Assembly: GCA_026991055.1 (NCBI GenBank)
Contig: JALXCE010000142.1
Span: 1-6,695, forward strand
From: Caldifarciminota bacterium
GTDB taxonomy: Bacteria > Hydrothermota > Hydrothermia > B15-G9 > WFZT01
Direction: 5' to 3'
DNA: 6,695 nt
A program made the translations under genes and the position numbers. The notes under the pieces were generated by a model. The model was given only the letters and a program-made list of their open reading frames with translations. It ran no database searches and was not told the DNA's origin. Below are positions 1-6,122 of the stretch, one piece after another. Position 1 is the stretch's first letter; each line of letters starts with the position of its first letter.

Positions 1-83
1 TTTCTTGCCAGTCCCATGTAAATCAGTCCAATAAAGATCACAAGAATCGGCATAAATATTGCCCACAAAATCTTATCGCTCAT
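1..83 (-). CDS. Probable NuoH/MbhM-like membrane subunit, N-terminal fragment (runs off the left edge)
   Basis: Only the first 27 complete codons are inside the window. They encode a short polar N-terminus (MSDK), one hydrophobic helix (about residues 5-24), and then MGLAR followed by K or N. A single helix closed by a small-residue/RK pattern is how NuoH, EchB and MbhM subunits begin; that subunit joins the membrane arm to the electron-transfer arm in complex I-like enzymes. Position supports this, because in Mbx-type operons the gene after the second antiporter subunit encodes the NuoH-like subunit. The start lies three bases after the previous stop, in the same reading frame, separated only by TAG and one GAA codon. 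The Shine-Dalgarno sequence is weak: GGGGG lies 9 bases upstream and AGGA overlaps the preceding stop, so translation is probably coupled to the upstream gene. The family call rests on very little sequence; another small hydrophobic subunit is possible. Confidence 0.5.
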   Translation of the reverse strand, partial: MSDKILWAIFMPILVIFIGLIYMGLAR

Positions 84-86
84 TTC

Positions 87-1931
87 CTAAAACCCCCAGT
101 AGATTAAGATTAGTAAAGCAAGGAAAGTTGCAAAGTAAAAGAGATAAACCTGTGCATTGCCCGCAAACAGCTTTCTTACTCCGTCGCCAAACCAGACCGT
201 GAAATCGGAGAACCATTTGTAAACTGTCTCTGCACTCGTTCTGTAGATGGGCTTCAGCTCCCTTTCGAGGAAGTAGTAAAAGTTGGTCGAGTAGTGCATT
301 TCAATCTGGTCCACGGCTTCACCGGCAAAGAAGTTGTTTAGCTGGTCCACCTGATTTCTCTTTCCAGTCAGGAAGAAAATGATTAATCCAATCAGGAAGG
401 AAATCCCGAAGAGGGTTCCAACAGTCGTGGCATTGAATGTGCCGAGGCTCGTTGTGATAGAGCTGAGAGCGTAGGTTTTGAGTGCCGGCAGGTTGAACTT
501 CAGGGCTATGTTTTCAATAAGGGGTAGCACCTTTCCAGGGAAAAGTCCCCAGTAGACACCAAGCCCACCAAGCACGAGATAGGAAATTATGAATGTCAGG
601 GGAACCTCTTTGACATCCCTGTGCTCATCGTGCAGCTGGCCGAGGAAGATAGAGAAGAGGAATCTGTAGGAATATAGGAACGCTGCGGTGGATGCTGCAA
701 AAATCACCGCAGTTATGAATACGAAATGCCTTTCGATACCCGCTTCATAAAGGAGCCATTTTGATGGGAATCCAATTGTCGGTGGTATCCCGGCAAGGGC
801 AAGGATGCCGATCAGGGCAAAGATGAAGGTTAGGGGCATCTTAAAAATCAGTCCGCCAAGCTCGTCAAGGTCATCAGTACCAGCCCTCATGATCACTCCG
901 GCAACAGCGAGGAACAGCAAGCCTTTGAAAACCGCATGGGAAAGGGCATGATAGATGGCCCCTGTCACACCTAATGAGGTGCCAAGTGCAAGACCGAAGA
1001 TAACGTATCCAAGCTGGCTCACACTGGAGTATGCGAGTAGTTTCTTCGCCCTCTTCTGCTTTACAGCCAAAAGAGCACCGCCGAAGGCAGTGATGGCTCC
1101 AAACCAGGCTATGATGTAACCTATAACATTAACGCCCGAAAGTTTTGCGACTCCGTAATCAGCAAATTTTAGGCTAAAGAAGAATATTGCAAGGAAGAAT
1201 CCGTAAACTCCCATCTTTGAGAGCAAACCTGAGAATATGGGAGTGAATATGTCCGGTGACTCAGGATAGGCATAGGGAGCCCAGGTGTGGAGTGGCATCA
1301 CGGCAGCCTTTACGCCAAATCCAATCACAAGGAATATAACCACCGTAAAGAGCCACCAGAAGGGCACCGCTGCCATTCTCTCAACCGCTACCGTGAAAAG
1401 GGTTGTTCCGGTTTTCGCATAAATCATTCCAAAGGCAAGAAGCAGGAAATAAGCGCCAATCACAGACCAGATGAGATACCTTGTGACAGCCACACGTCTC
1501 TCAATTCCTCTTCCGAGAAAGAGTGTTGCAAATGAGCTCCAGGTCATGATCTCCCACGCAAGGAAAAACGAGACAAAATCACGGGAGAGTGTAATAAGAG
1601 ACATGGCTCCAAGCACTGTCAGCATCAGGAACATAAGTGTAGGAGTGTTGTCATCCCAGGATGTGATGGCAAGAACAAATACAGCTCCAAGCCCAAGTGC
1701 CATCATTCCAAAGAAATACGAAAGTGGCCCGATTCCAAAGGAGAATCCAAAGTTCCCAATCAGTCTATAAGTCTCGGAAAATCCACCAGCCTTGTTTATT
1801 CCATAGAAGAGATAGGCTCCATAGGCTGCAATTAAGAAAGTCAACCACGCAGCCAGCTTTTTACTTAACTTTCCGAGGATGTAAACAATTACTGCTCCAA
1901 GAAAGTATAAGGCTACAAGTTTTGCCACCAT
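87..1931 (-). CDS. Second MnhD/NuoL-like antiporter subunit (MbxH'-type) with long C-terminal extension
   Basis: A 614-residue polytopic membrane protein of the proton-conducting antiporter family (NuoL/M/N, MrpA/D), expected to move H+ or Na+ across the cytoplasmic membrane within a respiratory complex. The usual ionisable residues are visible: Glu127 in AWEIMTW (TM5), Lys208 in FGVKAAVMPLHTW (TM7), Lys239 in LLSKMGVYG (TM8), and His328/His332/Lys336 in YHALSHAVFKGLLF. The core ends near residue 475. A TM at about 505-522, a long polar and aromatic stretch (524-590) and a final TM (593-612) follow. This resembles the lateral helix and anchoring TM of NuoL, and its counterpart in the H' subunit of Mbx/Mbs complexes. 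The start overlaps the mnhD stop by one base (TGATG) and has GGGAGG nine bases upstream. It is longer than the MnhD next door (488) and shorter than full MrpA, whose C-terminal domains are here encoded by separate genes. Confidence 0.88.
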   Translation of the reverse strand: MVAKLVALYFLGAVIVYILGKLSKKLAAWLTFLIAAYGAYLFYGINKAGGFSETYRLIGNFGFSFGIGPLSYFFGMMALGLGAVFVLAITSWDDNTPTLMFLMLTVLGAMSLITLSRDFVSFFLAWEIMTWSSFATLFLGRGIERRVAVTRYLIWSVIGAYFLLLAFGMIYAKTGTTLFTVAVERMAAVPFWWLFTVVIFLVIGFGVKAAVMPLHTWAPYAYPESPDIFTPIFSGLLSKMGVYGFFLAIFFFSLKFADYGVAKLSGVNVIGYIIAWFGAITAFGGALLAVKQKRAKKLLAYSSVSQLGYVIFGLALGTSLGVTGAIYHALSHAVFKGLLFLAVAGVIMRAGTDDLDELGGLIFKMPLTFIFALIGILALAGIPPTIGFPSKWLLYEAGIERHFVFITAVIFAASTAAFLYSYRFLFSIFLGQLHDEHRDVKEVPLTFIISYLVLGGLGVYWGLFPGKVLPLIENIALKFNLPALKTYALSSITTSLGTFNATTVGTLFGISFLIGLIIFFLTGKRNQVDQLNNFFAGEAVDQIEMHYSTNFYYFLERELKPIYRTSAETVYKWFSDFTVWFGDGVRKLFAGNAQVYLFYFATFLALLILIYWGF

Positions 1932-3397
1932 CAGAACTTACCTCCCAGTACTGCCTGAATATAAGTTCCTCTTCCAAGTAACTCCTTTGCCGCTGGATAA
2001 ACGAAATGGGTAACTAATTTCGGGTAAAATCCTACCACAATGATCACAAGAGCGAGGACAGTAACGGTTAAACCTGTCAGGAATGAGGTTGAGAATTCAG
2101 GTCCCCTGTAACTTCCCGAATACAGAGTTCTTAAGACCCTCACGTAGTAAGCTACCTCAATGGCAGCTCCCACAAGAATTAATACTGCATAAACGATGTA
2201 GTTGGCTTTTATGATGGAAAATACAACAAGAATCTTGCTCCAGAACCCGGCAAAAGGAGGCATTCCAATGAGGGACAGAATGCCGATAAAGAAAAGGAGT
2301 CCGAGGTAAGGTTTCTTCTTTCCAAGTCCCTCGAGGTCCTGGAGATTTGAGCTTCCGACACCAGCAACCACAATTCCAAGAGTCAGGAATAGGAGTCCTT
2401 TTGTTATCGCATGGTTAAATGCCTGGAAGAGACCTCCTGCTATGGTGTCGAGCGTGCCAGCGCCGATGGCAACGAGCACCAGCCCCATCTGGCCTATTGA
2501 AGAATAAGCGAGGAGACGCTTGAAATCCTTCTGAAGGAGCGCCGACAGCTCGCCGATAAGCAATGTAAGAACTCCGATAATCATGATAAGGTGCCAGTAT
2601 GAAGGTGCTCCGATAATTGTGTAGAAAATTCTTGCAATTCCGTAAATTCCGGCCTTTGCAATTGCCCCAGCGAAGATGGCAACTGCCGGAAATGGAGCTC
2701 CGGTGTAAGCATCCGGCACCCATCCGTTCATCGGGAAAGCCTCAGCCTCCACGGCAAACCCTGTGATGAATAGAAGGCTCGCGGCCACAAGTACGGTGGT
2801 ATCAACTTTCCCTATCTGCCTTGCAATATCAGCCATGTTCAGCGTGCCGAGCTGTGCATAAAGAAGTGCGATACCGAGTAGTACAAGTGTAGATCCAAGA
2901 GAGCCGAGAACTATGTATTTGAAGGCACCCTCCACACTACCACCTGTTTTCGCACTGGCAGCAAGCGAGTATGAAGCAATACTCGTAATCTCGAGGAAGA
3001 CGAAGAGGTTAAATATATCGCCTGTCATCACGATTCCTGAGGCTCCCATTACCGCAAGAATCAGAAGCATATAAAACTTTTCAGAAGGCTCCGGCACTTT
3101 GTATGAAAGGACGTAGATGGCAACCAGAAGTCCCATAAACTGGATTAGAGTCGCAAGAAAGATTCCGAGCGGCCCAATTGTCAGGTTTATTCCAAATGGA
3201 GGCTTAAAACCGGCTGTGATAACCACGATGGGATGCTGGAGTGCAATGGGAATGTTTACTATCGCGATGTAAAGGTTTATTGCAAATGTCACAAGAGGAA
3301 CAAATTTCTCCACCTTCTTTCCAAAAAGCATTCCCCAGATGGGCACAGAAAATGCCATAAACAGTGAAACTGCTATAATCAGTATCGGGCTCACCAT
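1931..3397 (-). CDS. mnhD: MnhD/MrpD-family antiporter subunit (MbhH/MbxH-type) with a Lys-to-Glu change in TM7
   Basis: A 488-residue polytopic protein of the MrpD/NuoN/NuoM family, one of the two ion-channel subunits of the complex. Recognisable elements are Glu136 in FVFLEITSIASYSL (TM5), PMNGWVPDAY (222-231), Lys248 in GAIAKAGIYG (TM8), LLAYSSIGQMG (295-305), NHAITKGLLF (328-337) and MPPFAGFWSK (379-388). The length is normal for MrpD. The TM7 lysine nearly universal in this family is absent: GFAVEAEAFP carries Glu217 where the neighbouring paralogue has Lys208 in GFGVKAAVMP. A further Glu414 lies in the TM12-like segment (AAIEVAYYVR). The ATG overlaps the end of mnhC by seven bases (ATGGTGA) and has AAAGGAG five bases upstream, so this start is secure. 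The family assignment is firm; whether it conducts H+ or Na+ cannot be read from sequence alone. Confidence 0.93.
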   Translation of the reverse strand: MVSPILIIAVSLFMAFSVPIWGMLFGKKVEKFVPLVTFAINLYIAIVNIPIALQHPIVVITAGFKPPFGINLTIGPLGIFLATLIQFMGLLVAIYVLSYKVPEPSEKFYMLLILAVMGASGIVMTGDIFNLFVFLEITSIASYSLAASAKTGGSVEGAFKYIVLGSLGSTLVLLGIALLYAQLGTLNMADIARQIGKVDTTVLVAASLLFITGFAVEAEAFPMNGWVPDAYTGAPFPAVAIFAGAIAKAGIYGIARIFYTIIGAPSYWHLIMIIGVLTLLIGELSALLQKDFKRLLAYSSIGQMGLVLVAIGAGTLDTIAGGLFQAFNHAITKGLLFLTLGIVVAGVGSSNLQDLEGLGKKKPYLGLLFFIGILSLIGMPPFAGFWSKILVVFSIIKANYIVYAVLILVGAAIEVAYYVRVLRTLYSGSYRGPEFSTSFLTGLTVTVLALVIIVVGFYPKLVTHFVYPAAKELLGRGTYIQAVLGGKF

Positions 3398-3756
3398 CTC
3401 AACTCCTTTATTTTGTCAACGTTAAGTGTGCCATGAGTTTCATAAATCCTCATTATCACCGATAGGGCAAGGGCAAGGACTGCAACGCCGATAACGATTG
3501 CCGTGAGTACGAGTGCCTGAGGCACAGGGTCCACTGCCTTCGCAGATGGATGGGCAAGTAGCTCCTTGTTGGAGAGGATTGGCGCAGTCTTTCCCCAGAT
3601 ATATCCGATGTTGATAAGGAATAGATTAACAGCTCCTTCGATTAGTGAGAGACCGAGCATGATTTTAATGAGATTTCTTTTAATGAGTACTGCATAAAGT
3701 CCAATAACAAATAGCGCAACTGAAGCTCCGTAGAATATTATCTGTCCGTGTATCAT
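3391..3756 (-). CDS. mnhC: MnhC/MrpC subunit (NuoK-like, MbhG-type)
   Basis: A 121-residue protein with three membrane helices (about 5-25, 29-52, 80-106), the NuoK/MrpC fold. Diagnostic stretches are KIMLGLSLIEGAVNLFLI (31-48), which contains the conserved membrane glutamate Glu40, and VDPVPQALVLTAIVIG (75-90), a hallmark of MrpC and MbhG. The subunit normally sits between the MrpD-like antiporter and the small Mrp subunits and is thought to help carry ions through the complex. The length is typical. The start forms an ATGA overlap with the stop of the fused mbhE-mnhB gene and has GGAG eight bases upstream. The C-terminal tail (about 107-121, ending KELRW) is polar and probably cytoplasmic. 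NuoK of a true complex I is the main alternative, but the Mrp neighbours argue against it. Confidence 0.93.
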   Translation of the reverse strand: MIHGQIIFYGASVALFVIGLYAVLIKRNLIKIMLGLSLIEGAVNLFLINIGYIWGKTAPILSNKELLAHPSAKAVDPVPQALVLTAIVIGVAVLALALSVIMRIYETHGTLNVDKIKELRW

Positions 3757-4445
3757 TCTGTCGTCTCCCTGAGGTTTTGCAAAAGGCCTGTAAGCTCAGA
3801 CCCAACCTTAAATCCGATGGCCGTGTAAATCAGAGGAATTATTCCAGCTGAGAAAAGGTTGCCCGGCACTCCCTTCGGCAGGAAGTTCTCAAGGAATGAG
3901 CCAGCCACATAAAGCCCTATGAGTCCGATCACGACGTAGGTCATTCCAGCAAGTGCCTCAGTTATCTTTGTGTATTTTTCTTTAGCTTCCCATTTCTCGT
4001 GAGACAGGAACATGAGGAGGAATGCAGAGGCTATCACCACGCCACCCGGGAAACCACCTCCAGGGGTCAGGTGTCCGTGAATGAAGATGTAGGCTCCAAA
4101 GAGGATAATCATGGGGAATAGCAGTTTGGTTTCTGTTCGCATAATGAGTGAAGGGGCAGTTTTCTTTCTCTTCTTCTCGTCTTTTTCTCTCAATCCCGCA
4201 AGTACCATTCCAAGTCCGGTCGCCGCCAGAAATAGCACAGTTACCTCACCCAATGTGTCAAATCCTCTGTAGAGGACAACGATAGAGGTAACGATATTTA
4301 CTCCGCCAAGGTCGTTCACTCCGTGGTCGAGATAATACTTTCCGACCACTGTCTTTGGAACACCAAAAGGAATTTTTGCAAATGTGGCGGAGAGGAAAAT
4401 TCCAATAATTATTACAAGCAAAAGGGCAAAAGCTTTTTTGATCAT
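3753..4445 (-). CDS. mnhB: MbhE-MnhB (MrpB) fusion subunit of the Na+/H+ antiporter module
   Basis: A 230-residue protein made of two units that are separate genes in archaeal Mbh. Residues 1 to about 85 match MbhE and the last part of MrpA: an N-terminal helix (4-22), then NIVTSIVVLYRGFDTLGEV (50-68), the MbhE signature, and a second helix to about residue 84. A lysine-rich linker follows (about 86-104). Residues 105-230 match MnhB/MrpB/MbhF: TKLLFPMIILFGAYIF, then GHLTPGGGFPGG (124-135), the MnhB signature, and further helices at about 165-183 and 196-220. Both parts belong to the Na+/H+ exchange module of Mrp-type complexes. The start gives an ATGA overlap with the mbhD stop, with AGAGG eight bases upstream. 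No stop or alternative start with a good ribosome binding site separates the halves, so a single fused polypeptide is the straightforward reading. Confidence 0.9.
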   Translation of the reverse strand: MIKKAFALLLVIIIGIFLSATFAKIPFGVPKTVVGKYYLDHGVNDLGGVNIVTSIVVLYRGFDTLGEVTVLFLAATGLGMVLAGLREKDEKKRKKTAPSLIMRTETKLLFPMIILFGAYIFIHGHLTPGGGFPGGVVIASAFLLMFLSHEKWEAKEKYTKITEALAGMTYVVIGLIGLYVAGSFLENFLPKGVPGNLFSAGIIPLIYTAIGFKVGSELTGLLQNLRETTE

Positions 4446-4693
4446 TGCTCATACCTCTCGGTTTTCTTAATAGCCACGAGGAAAATTGCAGTGGTCAGTC
4501 CACCCATGATTGAGGCCTGAGTGATAGCCACATCAGGCGCCTGCAGGATGTAAAAGAGAACTGCAAGCACAAGGTCTACAATGGCTGAAGCTATAATAGC
4601 AACAAGCAGGTCACGGGCATGAATCGTTACAATGGCACCGACAATCATAAAAATCACAAGTATTGCAGAGAGTATCAAAATCAGGCTACTCAT
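4442..4693 (-). CDS. mbhD: MbhD / DUF4040 subunit (corresponds to part of the MrpA C-terminal region)
   Basis: An 83-residue protein with three predicted helices (about 4-24, 28-50, 58-76). It carries LQAPDVAITQASIMGG (50-65), the DUF4040 signature shared by MbhD and the C-terminal part of MrpA. It is expected in the inner membrane as a small structural and ion-path subunit of the antiporter module. A longer reading from an ATG at 4741 would add 16 residues (MWLINAKNLQNVWRRE). It is rejected because those codons lie within mnhG, look unlike the family, and lack a ribosome binding site. The chosen ATG has GGAGG six bases upstream and overlaps the mnhG stop by eight bases, like its neighbours. 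Confidence 0.9.
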   Translation of the reverse strand: MSSLILILSAILVIFMIVGAIVTIHARDLLVAIIASAIVDLVLAVLFYILQAPDVAITQASIMGGLTTAIFLVAIKKTERYEQ

Positions 4694-5030
4694 TTCTCTC
4701 CTCCACACATTCTGCAAATTCTTTGCATTTATCAACCACACTCTTTTCCCAGAGCTTCACACCTGAGCGATAACTCGCCCTTCCGAGTGCGTGGGATGAG
4801 ATGGGGTTGGTCAGCAGGATGAAAAGAGCTATGATGAAGGTTTTAGCAAGCCATGCAGGATGAAGAATTCCGACACCAATAATCGCTGAGAAAGCGCCGA
4901 GGGTGGTACATTTGGTTCCAGCCTGAAGCCTGTTATAGACATCCGGAAATCTCACAATGCCGAGGGCACCAAGGAAGAGAAAGACGGCTCCAAAGTATAT
5001 GAGAAACCATCCTATGACGTTTAGAATCAT
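4686..5030 (-). CDS. mnhG: MnhG/MrpG subunit (MbhC-type)
   Basis: A 114-residue protein with three membrane helices (about 4-25, 43-57, 62-75). Two family signatures are clear: GIVRFPDVYNRLQAGTKCTTLG (24-45, here RFPDVYNRLQAGTK is the core) and LLTNPISSHALGRASYRSG (72-90). MnhG subunits are required for Mrp-type Na+/H+ exchange and pack with MnhE and MnhF. The C-terminal tail (91-114) is charged and includes two cysteines (Cys102, Cys108), beyond what the family signature requires. The ATG overlaps the mnhF stop as ATGA and has GGAGG seven bases upstream. Length and motifs are standard and the assignment is firm. Confidence 0.94.
   Translation of the reverse strand: MILNVIGWFLIYFGAVFLFLGALGIVRFPDVYNRLQAGTKCTTLGAFSAIIGVGILHPAWLAKTFIIALFILLTNPISSHALGRASYRSGVKLWEKSVVDKCKEFAECVEERNE
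4700..4704 (-). promoter_or_regulatory. Ribosome binding site that sets the mbhD start
   Basis: GGAGG on the minus strand lies six bases before the ATG at 4693. It decides in favour of that start over the in-frame ATG at 4741, and it lies inside the end of mnhG. Confidence 0.8.
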
Positions 5031-5278
5031 AATCCTCCCTCCATGTATCTTGCCACCGCAAGAGTAGCTACAAAAGCCAGCACAGCGTACACAAGAGCAA
5101 TATCGAGGTAAATGTAGCGTTTGAAATAGAGACCGAGTAACACGAGCAGAGCTGTCGTAATCGTAGTCATGGAATCCACTGCCACCATCCTGTCAGCAGG
5201 GGTTGGTCCCTTTAGCGCCCTGATGAGGGTCAGGATTACACCGATTGTTATAATTCCAATTGCAATATACCAGCTCAT
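5027..5278 (-). CDS. mnhF: MnhF/MrpF subunit (MbhB-type)
   Basis: An 83-residue protein with three membrane helices (about 3-20, 35-51, 57-77). It carries ALKGPTPADRMVAVD (21-35), the MnhF signature with its conserved Asp, and YLDIALVYAVLAFVATLAV (57-75). MnhF proteins are part of Mrp antiporters and of the equivalent module in Mbh/Mbx complexes. The frame is open back to an ATG at 5299, which would add seven residues (MSQGVSG). The start at 5278 is preferred because AAGGAG lies eight bases upstream of it, it makes the ATGA overlap with the mnhE stop seen elsewhere in the operon, and no ribosome binding site precedes 5299. Confidence 0.93.
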   Translation of the reverse strand: MSWYIAIGIITIGVILTLIRALKGPTPADRMVAVDSMTTITTALLVLLGLYFKRYIYLDIALVYAVLAFVATLAVARYMEGGL

Positions 5279-5772
5279 TCCAGAAACTCCTTGAGACATT
5301 TTTCAAAGACACCGGGAATTTCCTCGGATGCCTTTTCCACATCCGTCGTCTTTACATGAATCCAGTGGATAAGCATATCATCGCCAATCACGTCCAGGGT
5401 GAGGGTACCCGGGGTTAGAGTAATAGAGTTTGCCACGACGAGCTTTCCGAGGTCGGTTTTCATCTTTGTTTTCACGTGGACAATGCCGGGAGAGATGGGC
5501 ATCTTCGGATGAAGCACCCTGTAGGCAACATCAAAGTTTGCCTTGATCATCTGCCAGAAGAAGTACGGAAGGTACAGGAACGCGCAGAAAACCTTTTTAG
5601 GGCTCAGGTTCTTTAGTCCCTGCTCCGTAAACGAATTGTAAGCGAAAAGGGCTATGATTGCCGAAAAGATCAGCCCTATCAGAACCTCCTGCGACTTAAA
5701 AGTGGAGGTCAAAAACAACCACAGGATAAAGAGTACTAAAGTTGTAAATATAAAACGACTCAGTTTACCCAT
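5275..5772 (-). CDS. mnhE: MnhE/MrpE subunit (MbhA-type), first gene of the operon
   Basis: A 165-residue membrane protein typical of MnhE. Two or three N-terminal helices (about 6-23, 28-46, 60-76) are followed by FFWQMIKANFDVAYRVLHP (71-89) and a soluble domain with SPGIVHVKTKM (94-104), VANSITLTPGTLTLDV (113-128) and IHWIHVKT (135-142), all family hallmarks. MnhE supports assembly of Mrp antiporters, and its C-terminal domain is cytoplasmic. In Mbh and Mbx operons this family comes first (subunit A), as here. The ATG has an excellent Shine-Dalgarno sequence, AAAGGAG, six bases upstream, and a near-consensus promoter lies about 35 bases further out. The gene ends in an ATGA overlap with mnhF. 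Confidence 0.94.
   Translation of the reverse strand: MGKLSRFIFTTLVLFILWLFLTSTFKSQEVLIGLIFSAIIALFAYNSFTEQGLKNLSPKKVFCAFLYLPYFFWQMIKANFDVAYRVLHPKMPISPGIVHVKTKMKTDLGKLVVANSITLTPGTLTLDVIGDDMLIHWIHVKTTDVEKASEEIPGVFEKCLKEFLE
5287..5292 (-). promoter_or_regulatory. Ribosome binding site that sets the mnhF start
   Basis: AAGGAG on the minus strand lies eight bases before the ATG at 5278, inside the last codons of mnhE. It supports the start at 5278 rather than the in-frame ATG at 5299. Confidence 0.8.
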
Positions 5773-5778
5773 AGTTCA

Positions 5779-5785
5779 CTCCTTT
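5779..5785 (-). promoter_or_regulatory. Strong ribosome binding site of mnhE
   Basis: AAAGGAG on the minus strand lies six bases before the mnhE ATG. With the promoter at 5807-5836 it would sit in a short leader of about 28 bases. Confidence 0.85.
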
Positions 5786-5806
5786 TAGAGAGAGCATTGG
5801 TCGAAA

Positions 5807-5836
5807 ATTATATTGAGCCGACTCTGAAAATGTCAA
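5807..5836 (-). promoter_or_regulatory. Sigma-70-type promoter of the antiporter operon
   Basis: On the minus strand, TTGACA (5836-5831) and TATAAT (5812-5807) both match the bacterial consensus exactly and are 18 bases apart. Transcription should begin near 5800. A second TTGACT lies just upstream (5845-5840), but at 27 bases from the -10 box it is badly spaced. This is the only strong promoter seen for the operon, whose genes otherwise abut or overlap. Confidence 0.82.
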
Positions 5837-5856
5837 AAAAGTCAAGAACTTATGGG

Positions 5857-5873
5857 AATTTATGACATAAATT
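5857..5873. promoter_or_regulatory. Perfect 17-base palindrome upstream of the operon promoter (possible operator)
   Basis: AATTTATGACATAAATT is an exact inverted repeat, two 8-base arms around one base. Its centre is about 65 bases upstream of the predicted operon start site, a usual place for an activator site, with about 20 bases between it and the -35 box. The regulator is unknown; the divergent ArsR-type protein is one candidate. The region is A/T-rich, so a chance palindrome cannot be excluded. Confidence 0.5.
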
Positions 5874-5908
5874 TGATAATGTAAATTCAGGGGTGCACAT
5901 GTCACTTA

Positions 5909-5917
5909 CACTAAACT
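5909..5917. repeat. Left copy of 9-base direct repeat flanking the MITE-like element
   Basis: CACTAAACT occurs here and again at 6216-6224, immediately outside the two ends of the inserted segment, as a target-site duplication would. A shared 9-mer in a region this size could arise by chance; its exact position next to the terminal inverted repeats is what supports the call. Confidence 0.5.
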
Positions 5918-6004
5918 AAGCGTGTTCAAAAATCCTAAATTTTAGAGTTACCTTTCCCAAGGGGCCCTCGTAACCACGATGACAATCGCAGTCAACAAAT
6001 TTCC

Positions 6005-6025
6005 CCTCCTTCCATTGGAAGGAGG
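6005..6025. repeat. GC-rich hairpin, module A
   Basis: CCTCCTTCCA and TGGAAGGAGG are exact inverted arms around a single T. The module continues as AGGGGAGAATGG to about 6042. No T-run follows on either strand, so it is not an obvious intrinsic terminator. It is a diverged copy of the hairpin at 6097-6122, in opposite orientation. Confidence 0.75.
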
Positions 6026-6096
6026 AGTTAGGGGAGAATGGAAAAAATAAATGAACCCAAAATCTTGCCGGCCATAATTTCCCCATTCCACCCCTG

Positions 6097-6122
6097 CCCT
6101 CCCTTCCCCAGGGAAGGGAGGG
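6097..6122. repeat. GC-rich hairpin, module B (inverted relative to module A)
   Basis: CCCTCCCTTCCC and GGGAAGGGAGGG are perfect 12-base arms around CA. Read on the minus strand the module continues as CAGGGGTGGAATGGGGAAA, which parallels the tail of module A (AGGGG, then GAATGG). Together the modules form a larger imperfect inverted repeat over about 6001-6124. The pattern resembles dispersed palindromic repeats found between genes in many bacteria. No T-run follows, so a terminator role is unlikely. Confidence 0.75.

Noticed and set aside
1287..1981. Open frames on the plus strand across the two antiporter genes
   Set aside because: They lie antisense to well-supported membrane proteins, encode low-complexity basic peptides with no family resemblance, and lack convincing ribosome binding sites.
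4694..4741. Longer mbhD start at 4741
   Set aside because: The extra residues are unlike the family and lie within mnhG; GGAGG sits directly before the ATG at 4693.
5279..5299. Longer mnhF start at 5299
   Set aside because: No ribosome binding site precedes it, whereas AAGGAG and an ATGA overlap support 5278.
6097..6122. Hairpin as an intrinsic terminator
   Set aside because: Neither hairpin in this region is followed by a T-run on either strand, and the region lies between two divergent promoters where no terminator is needed.
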